Of a DNA stretch of 64,000 nt, positions 60,095-64,000 are shown in pieces. Position 1 is the stretch's first letter. Each line of letters begins with the position of its first letter. The notes below the pieces were generated by a model. It saw only the letters and a program-made list of their open reading frames with translations. It made no database searches and was not told the origin of the DNA. Made by a program: the position numbers and the translations under genes. The stretch is from Clostridium_AW malenominatum (GTDB lineage: Bacteria > Bacillota > Clostridia > Clostridiales > Clostridiaceae). The DNA lies in NCBI RefSeq assembly GCF_039521365.1, contig NZ_BAAACF010000001.1, positions 558,001 through 622,000 of the forward strand, in the 5' to 3' direction.

Positions 60095-61204
60095 ATGATT
60101 AAAGATTACATGGGGATTTTAAATTTAAATGAAAATGAAGACAATATAAAACCTCTTACGGTAGTAAGGCCGTTAGCTTCAATTCCAATTGGAGGAAGGT
60201 ATAGAATTGTAGATTTTATCTTATCTAACATGGTAAATGCGGGTATAGAAAATGTAGGTATTTTTACTAAAACAAAATCTAGATCCCTATTAGATCATTT
60301 AGGCTCAGGCAAGCCATGGGATTTAGATAGAAAAATCAATGGTTTATTTATTTTTAATTTTGGCCAAATGTCTTCTTATAGTGAGGATGTAGATTTGTTA
60401 AAGACCAATATGGAATACTTTAATAGGAGCAAACAAAAATATGTAATTTTAGCTTCTTCAGATATGATATGTAATATAAACTTTAAGGAAGTAGCGCGCT
60501 CACACCAAAGTAGTGGCAAAGATGTTACTATGGTTTATAAAAACATAGATGATGGTATTTCAAATTTTATTGGATATGATTCATTGAATATGGACAAAGA
60601 AGGTAATTTAAGTAGTATAGGTAAAAATATAGGAAGAGAAGATAATATAAGCATATTTACTGGAATTTTAGTAATGAAAAAAGATTTTTTGGTAGAAATA
60701 TTAGAAAAAGCTCTTCAGACGGGTTCAGCTAAGAATGTTAAAGGTTATGTGAAAAAAAACTTTAAGAAAATGAGTATAAATCTTTATAAGTTTGAGGGAT
60801 ATTTGCAATGTATAAACTCAATTACTACTTACTATAAGGCTAATATGGATATTCTTCATGAAGAAGTAAGAAAAGAGTTATTTTATAAAAATGGACTAAT
60901 CTACACTAAGGTAAAGGATGAAGCTCCAACTAAATACGGGGAGGCTTCTAAGGTTAAAAACTCTTTAGTGGCAAATGGATGCATTATAGAAGGTGAAGTA
61001 AAAGATAGCATTATTGGTAGAAGAGTAAAGATAGGCAAGAGTGTAAGGATAGAAAACTGCATCATAATGCAAGGAAGTGAAGTAAGGGAAGGGGCAATAT
61101 TAAAGAATGTAATTATTGATAAAAATAATATTATAGATATCAGTAAAGAACTCATTGGAGATAGAGAAAACCCACTAGTTATAGAGAAAAGAGTTTTAAA
61201 GTAG
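60095..61204 (+). CDS. glgD: GlgD, regulatory/degenerate ADP-glucose pyrophosphorylase subunit
   Basis: The 369-residue paralogue of GlgC keeps IPIGGRYRIVDFILSNM and the C-terminal beta-helix (SLVANGCIIEGEVKDSIIGRRVKIG region). It lacks the GGxGxRL nucleotide-binding loop at its N-terminus, where it reads MGILNLNENEDNIK. This is the known condition for GlgD, which boosts GlgC in a heteromer. It is 16 bp after glgC and 13 bp before glgA, so the three form an operon. Confidence 0.95.
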   Translation: MIKDYMGILNLNENEDNIKPLTVVRPLASIPIGGRYRIVDFILSNMVNAGIENVGIFTKTKSRSLLDHLGSGKPWDLDRKINGLFIFNFGQMSSYSEDVDLLKTNMEYFNRSKQKYVILASSDMICNINFKEVARSHQSSGKDVTMVYKNIDDGISNFIGYDSLNMDKEGNLSSIGKNIGREDNISIFTGILVMKKDFLVEILEKALQTGSAKNVKGYVKKNFKKMSINLYKFEGYLQCINSITTYYKANMDILHEEVRKELFYKNGLIYTKVKDEAPTKYGEASKVKNSLVANGCIIEGEVKDSIIGRRVKIGKSVRIENCIIMQGSEVREGAILKNVIIDKNNIIDISKELIGDRENPLVIEKRVLK

Positions 61205-61217
61205 GAGGAGGGTTTTA

Positions 61218-62630
61218 ATGAGAGTTTTATTTGTATCTTCTGAAGCCTATCCCTTTATAAAAACAGGGGGACTCGGTGATGTAGCTTATGCATTGCCAAA
61301 GGCTTTAAGGAAGCTAGGGATTGATGCTAGAGTGATTATACCTAACTATTCTAATATAAATGAGGAATATAAAAAAGATATGGTAGATATAGGGGAATTT
61401 AATCTTCAGCTGGGATGGAGAAATCAACATACTTCCCTATATTTTTTAGATGGAGAAGTACCGTGCTATTTTATAGACAATGAATATTATTTTAGTAGAA
61501 ATGATTATTATGGATATTATGATGATGGTGAAAGATTTGCTTATTTTTCTAAAGCTGTATTAGAAAGCATCAAATACATAAAAGAATTTGCTCCAGATAT
61601 AATTCATTGCAATGACTGGCATAGTGGCATTATACCAGTTTTATTAAAAGATAAGTATTACAATGAACAAGAATATAAAAATATAAAGACTGTTTATACC
61701 ATACATAACTTAAGGTATCAGGGGATTTTTGGGAAAGAAGTTTTAGGAGATATTCTTTCCTTGGATGAAGAATATTACTCCGAAGATAAATTGAAATATT
61801 ATGATGGAATTTCCTTTATGAAGGGTGGAATAATTTATGCAGATAAAGTTTCTACTGTGAGTAAAACCTATGCCGAGGAAATTAAAACAGAAGAGTATGG
61901 GGAAGGACTCCATGGACTATTAAGATATTATGAGGGAAAATTAAGAGGCATAGTAAATGGTATTGATTATGATTTGTATGATCCAGAGAAAGATGAAGAG
62001 CTCTTCGTAAACTATGGTTATGATAATTGTTATTTAAAAGAAGAAAATAAATTATCTCTTCAAAAGGAGTTAAATCTAAAAGTTGATAATACTATACCAA
62101 TGATTGGGATGATAACCAGACTAGTAGATCAAAAGGGTTTAGATTTGGTATCTAAAATTATGGATGAATTAATTAAAAAGCCTATTCAACTAGTGGTTTT
62201 AGGAACTGGATTTAAAGAGTACGAAGATATGTTTAAAAGATATGCGTATATGAATCCTGAAAAAGTATCTATAAATCTATTTTTTAGTGAGGCTTTAGCA
62301 AAAAAAATATATGCGTCCTCAGATATATTTTTAATGCCGTCAAGATTTGAACCCTGTGGAATTGGCCAACTTCTAGCCATGAGATATGGAAGCATACCTG
62401 TGGTTAGAGAAACGGGAGGCTTAAAGGATACTGTAAATATAAATAATGGATTTACTTTTAAAAACTATTATGAATGGGATTTTTTCTACGTTTTAGATAA
62501 AGCTTTAGAAGCTTATTACGATAAAAGTAAATGGAAGGATAAGATTAAATCTGCCATGATTTCAGAGAATAGTTGGAGCAAATCAGCAAATGAGTACTTA
62601 GCTTTATATAATGAATGCCTTTGGGGATAA
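61218..62630 (+). CDS. glgA: Glycogen synthase (ADP-glucose)
   Basis: The 470-residue GT5 enzyme elongates alpha-1,4-glucan from ADP-glucose. The KTGGLGDVAYALPKAL motif (residues ~15-30), the HCNDWHSGIIP region, and the C-terminal MPSRFEPCGIGQLLAMRYGSIPVVRETGGLKDT with the retaining-GT-B Glu pair are all seen. TAGGAGGAGG lies ahead of the ATG. Branching enzyme (glgB) and phosphorylase (glgP) are not in the window. Glycogen-type granulose is common in solvent- and spore-forming clostridia. Confidence 0.97.
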   Translation: MRVLFVSSEAYPFIKTGGLGDVAYALPKALRKLGIDARVIIPNYSNINEEYKKDMVDIGEFNLQLGWRNQHTSLYFLDGEVPCYFIDNEYYFSRNDYYGYYDDGERFAYFSKAVLESIKYIKEFAPDIIHCNDWHSGIIPVLLKDKYYNEQEYKNIKTVYTIHNLRYQGIFGKEVLGDILSLDEEYYSEDKLKYYDGISFMKGGIIYADKVSTVSKTYAEEIKTEEYGEGLHGLLRYYEGKLRGIVNGIDYDLYDPEKDEELFVNYGYDNCYLKEENKLSLQKELNLKVDNTIPMIGMITRLVDQKGLDLVSKIMDELIKKPIQLVVLGTGFKEYEDMFKRYAYMNPEKVSINLFFSEALAKKIYASSDIFLMPSRFEPCGIGQLLAMRYGSIPVVRETGGLKDTVNINNGFTFKNYYEWDFFYVLDKALEAYYDKSKWKDKIKSAMISENSWSKSANEYLALYNECLWG

Positions 62631-62665
62631 TAAGTATATAATTTGTTTTGATAGGAGAATAGGAT

Positions 62666-62947
62666 ATGATTATTGGCACAGGGAGAATTTGCTTAAGAGC
62701 TAGCTGGGTACATTCCTTAAAGGAAAAAAGAATGATAGTACAAAGTCTTACTACAAGAGTTAAAAATAAATTTAATGTATCCATAGCCGAAATAGAAAAT
62801 CAAGATATTCACCAAACTATAGTTTTAGGTGTAGCATGTGTAAGCAATGAAGTAAGGCATGCAAATAGCGTAATACAAAAGGTAATGGATTTTATAGAAG
62901 GTAGCACAGATGCAGAAGTAGATGATGTTTTTATTGAAATAATATAG
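62666..62947 (+). CDS. DUF503 (YlxP-like) protein
   Basis: The 93-residue protein shows the family pattern SLKEKRMIVQSLTTRVKNKFNVSIAEIE (core residues ~17-44) and a C-terminal beta strand. Such proteins are often linked with ribosome assembly genes (rbfA, infB), but here it stands alone after glgA. Function is unknown. GATAGGAGAAT site upstream of the ATG. It ends in a strong terminator. Confidence 0.9.
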   Translation: MIIGTGRICLRASWVHSLKEKRMIVQSLTTRVKNKFNVSIAEIENQDIHQTIVLGVACVSNEVRHANSVIQKVMDFIEGSTDAEVDDVFIEII

Positions 62948-62979
62948 AGAAATTGCGGTGCAATTTCTCTAGTTTTTTT
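62946..62979 (+). terminator. Terminator after the DUF503 gene (triloop palindrome)
   Basis: A perfect 11-bp stem (62946-62956 with 62960-62970) and a 3-nt loop GGT are followed by AGT7. The AAATTGC core and triloop match the hairpins of the palindromic family. Confidence 0.9.
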
Positions 62980-62991
62980 GGAGGGTAACTT

Positions 62992-64000
62992 ATGACAGAA
63001 TGGTATAATTTAAGCTGGAGTGATGTGGTAGATCAGCTTCAAAGTGATGCATACAATGGATTAACTGAGGACAAGGTTGAGAAATTTAAAAAATTATATG
63101 GTAAAAATACTATTTCAATTCCTAAAGGAAAGAATATATTGTATACATTCATTAGTCAGTTTAAAAACCTATGGATACTTTATATGTTTATTATAATAGC
63201 TATACACGTTTATTTGGGATATATAAATGAGGGCATAACATTATTTGGCATTATAATGTTAAATATTATTTTAATTTCCTTTAGAGAAAACGAAAGAGAA
63301 AAAGAAATTATTGAACTACAAAAGCTTCAATCATCACATGCCACTGTCATACGAAGCGGGAAAAGAATGAAGATTTCATCAGAAGACTTAGTAGTAGGCG
63401 ATATAGTGCTAATTAATGATGGGGATATTGTTCCAGCAGATATTAGAATAATTGAAGGAAATGACCTGATAGTGAAAGAAGGAGCAGTAACTGGTGAAGG
63501 TGACAGTGTAGAAAAATATAGTACAAAGATAGAAGAAAAAGAATTAGCATTAACAGAAATAAGAAATGTACTATTTAAGTCATCCGCTGTTATTCAAGGC
63601 GATGGTAGAGGTATAGTAATTGCGACGGGGCAACATACAGAAATTGCAGGTATCATTGGCCTTATACTAGATAGTACTATTGAGATAAATATGATTAATA
63701 GAAAATTGCATAATATATTAAATATTTTTACCACAGTTTCAATTATAATTTCAGCATTTTTAGCTATGATGAAATTATATGTATTAGAACATAACATAGA
63801 AAATATATTATATATATTTGGATGGATTCCTGCTACTTTTATACCTTTTAGTTTATTTATTCTTATTGAAATAATAGCATATTTTATAATTAAGGATTTT
63901 AAGGGAAAAGGAGTGGTTTTCAAAAATTTATCTGTTATTGAAAACCTATCAAAAACTAATATTGTATGCGAAGATAAGGTAGGAGTTTTTTCACAAAATG
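62992..64000 (+). CDS. Atypical P-type ATPase, N-terminal part
   Basis: At least 336 residues, cut by the right window edge. The layout is P-type: a cation-ATPase N-domain (residues ~1-55), M1-M2 (~60-95), an actuator domain with TGEG at 167-170 in place of TGES, M3-M4 (~235-300) and the start of the P domain. The phosphorylation motif reads DKVGVFS (Asp328) rather than DKTGTLT, so the conserved Thr residues are replaced. M4 carries IPFSL (284-288) and Glu293, resembling the PISL motif of P4 flippases rather than the PEGL of P2 cation pumps. The Asp is kept, so phosphorylation is possible. GGAGGG precedes the ATG. Substrate unknown; the rest of the gene is outside. Confidence 0.8.
   Translation, partial: MTEWYNLSWSDVVDQLQSDAYNGLTEDKVEKFKKLYGKNTISIPKGKNILYTFISQFKNLWILYMFIIIAIHVYLGYINEGITLFGIIMLNIILISFRENEREKEIIELQKLQSSHATVIRSGKRMKISSEDLVVGDIVLINDGDIVPADIRIIEGNDLIVKEGAVTGEGDSVEKYSTKIEEKELALTEIRNVLFKSSAVIQGDGRGIVIATGQHTEIAGIIGLILDSTIEINMINRKLHNILNIFTTVSIIISAFLAMMKLYVLEHNIENILYIFGWIPATFIPFSLFILIEIIAYFIIKDFKGKGVVFKNLSVIENLSKTNIVCEDKVGVFSQN

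Overview
The window is a gene-dense, AT-rich (roughly 30% G+C by eye) chromosomal segment from a spore-forming, low-GC Firmicute, most likely Clostridium sensu stricto or a close relative. Supporting signs are the codon use, strong Shine-Dalgarno sites with frequent GTG/TTG starts, sporulation genes (YunB, SpoIVFA/SpoIVFB-like, Spo0B-like), a rubredoxin, a selenocysteine system and the Firmicutes order maf-radC-mreBCD-...-rplU-prp-rpmA-...-obg. No phage, IS element or CRISPR array is visible.

Layout. 1-9.3 kb: a minus-strand class A PBP cut by the window edge, yunB, hpt, an HflX with an N-terminal JAMM-like domain, rubredoxin, pyruvate carboxylase, a small zinc-ribbon protein and a nucleotidyltransferase. 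9.3-19.5 kb: a purine operon purL-purE-purF-purM-purN-purH-purD. It leads from PRPP to IMP, but purC, purK and purB are not in it. 19.5-26.4 kb: a MocR-type regulator, a HEAT-repeat protein, a YigZ-type protein, a 175-bp composite palindromic element in the leader of a YebC-family gene, a GNAT and a LUD protein, and a c-di-AMP (ydaO-type) riboswitch ahead of an NlpC/P60 hydrolase. 26.4-38.1 kb: the cell-shape and division block maf-radC-mreBCD-PBP2-minCDE-rodA-mgsA, then a SpoIVFA/SpoIVFB-like pair. 38.1-48.9 kb: a radical-SAM/DUF2344 pair, RNase G, the L21 leader with rplU-prp-rpmA, a Spo0B-like phosphotransferase, obg, yhbY, nadD, yqeK, an LCP protein and an RluA-type pseudouridine synthase. 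48.9-55.5 kb: a D,D-carboxypeptidase (minus), comEA, then a complete selenocysteine cassette: selD (itself read through an in-frame UGA), selA, selB and tRNA-Sec. 55.6-64 kb: a topoisomerase III, a 38-residue basic ORF, a PAP2 phosphatase (minus), glgC-glgD-glgA, a DUF503 protein and the start of an atypical P-type ATPase.

How it fits together. MreBCD, RodA and PBP2 form the elongasome, and MinCDE places the septum. Prp is expected to trim the N-terminal extension of the L27 protein encoded by the next gene. SelA, SelB, SelD and tRNA-Sec supply the machinery needed to make SelD itself.

Most interesting observations: (1) a Spo0B-like protein at the exact Bacillus spo0B locus, in a group usually described as lacking the Spo0F/Spo0B relay; (2) a symmetric 175-bp element of triloop hairpins and 8-bp TAGATNNN repeats, with relatives elsewhere in the window; (3) the UGA-interrupted selD, where the first 31 codons look non-coding if UGA is read as stop; (4) a JAMM motif fused to HflX; (5) a P-type ATPase with a degenerate phosphorylation motif and a P4-like M4 segment. 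Where several starts are possible I chose the one with the best-spaced ribosome binding site and say so.
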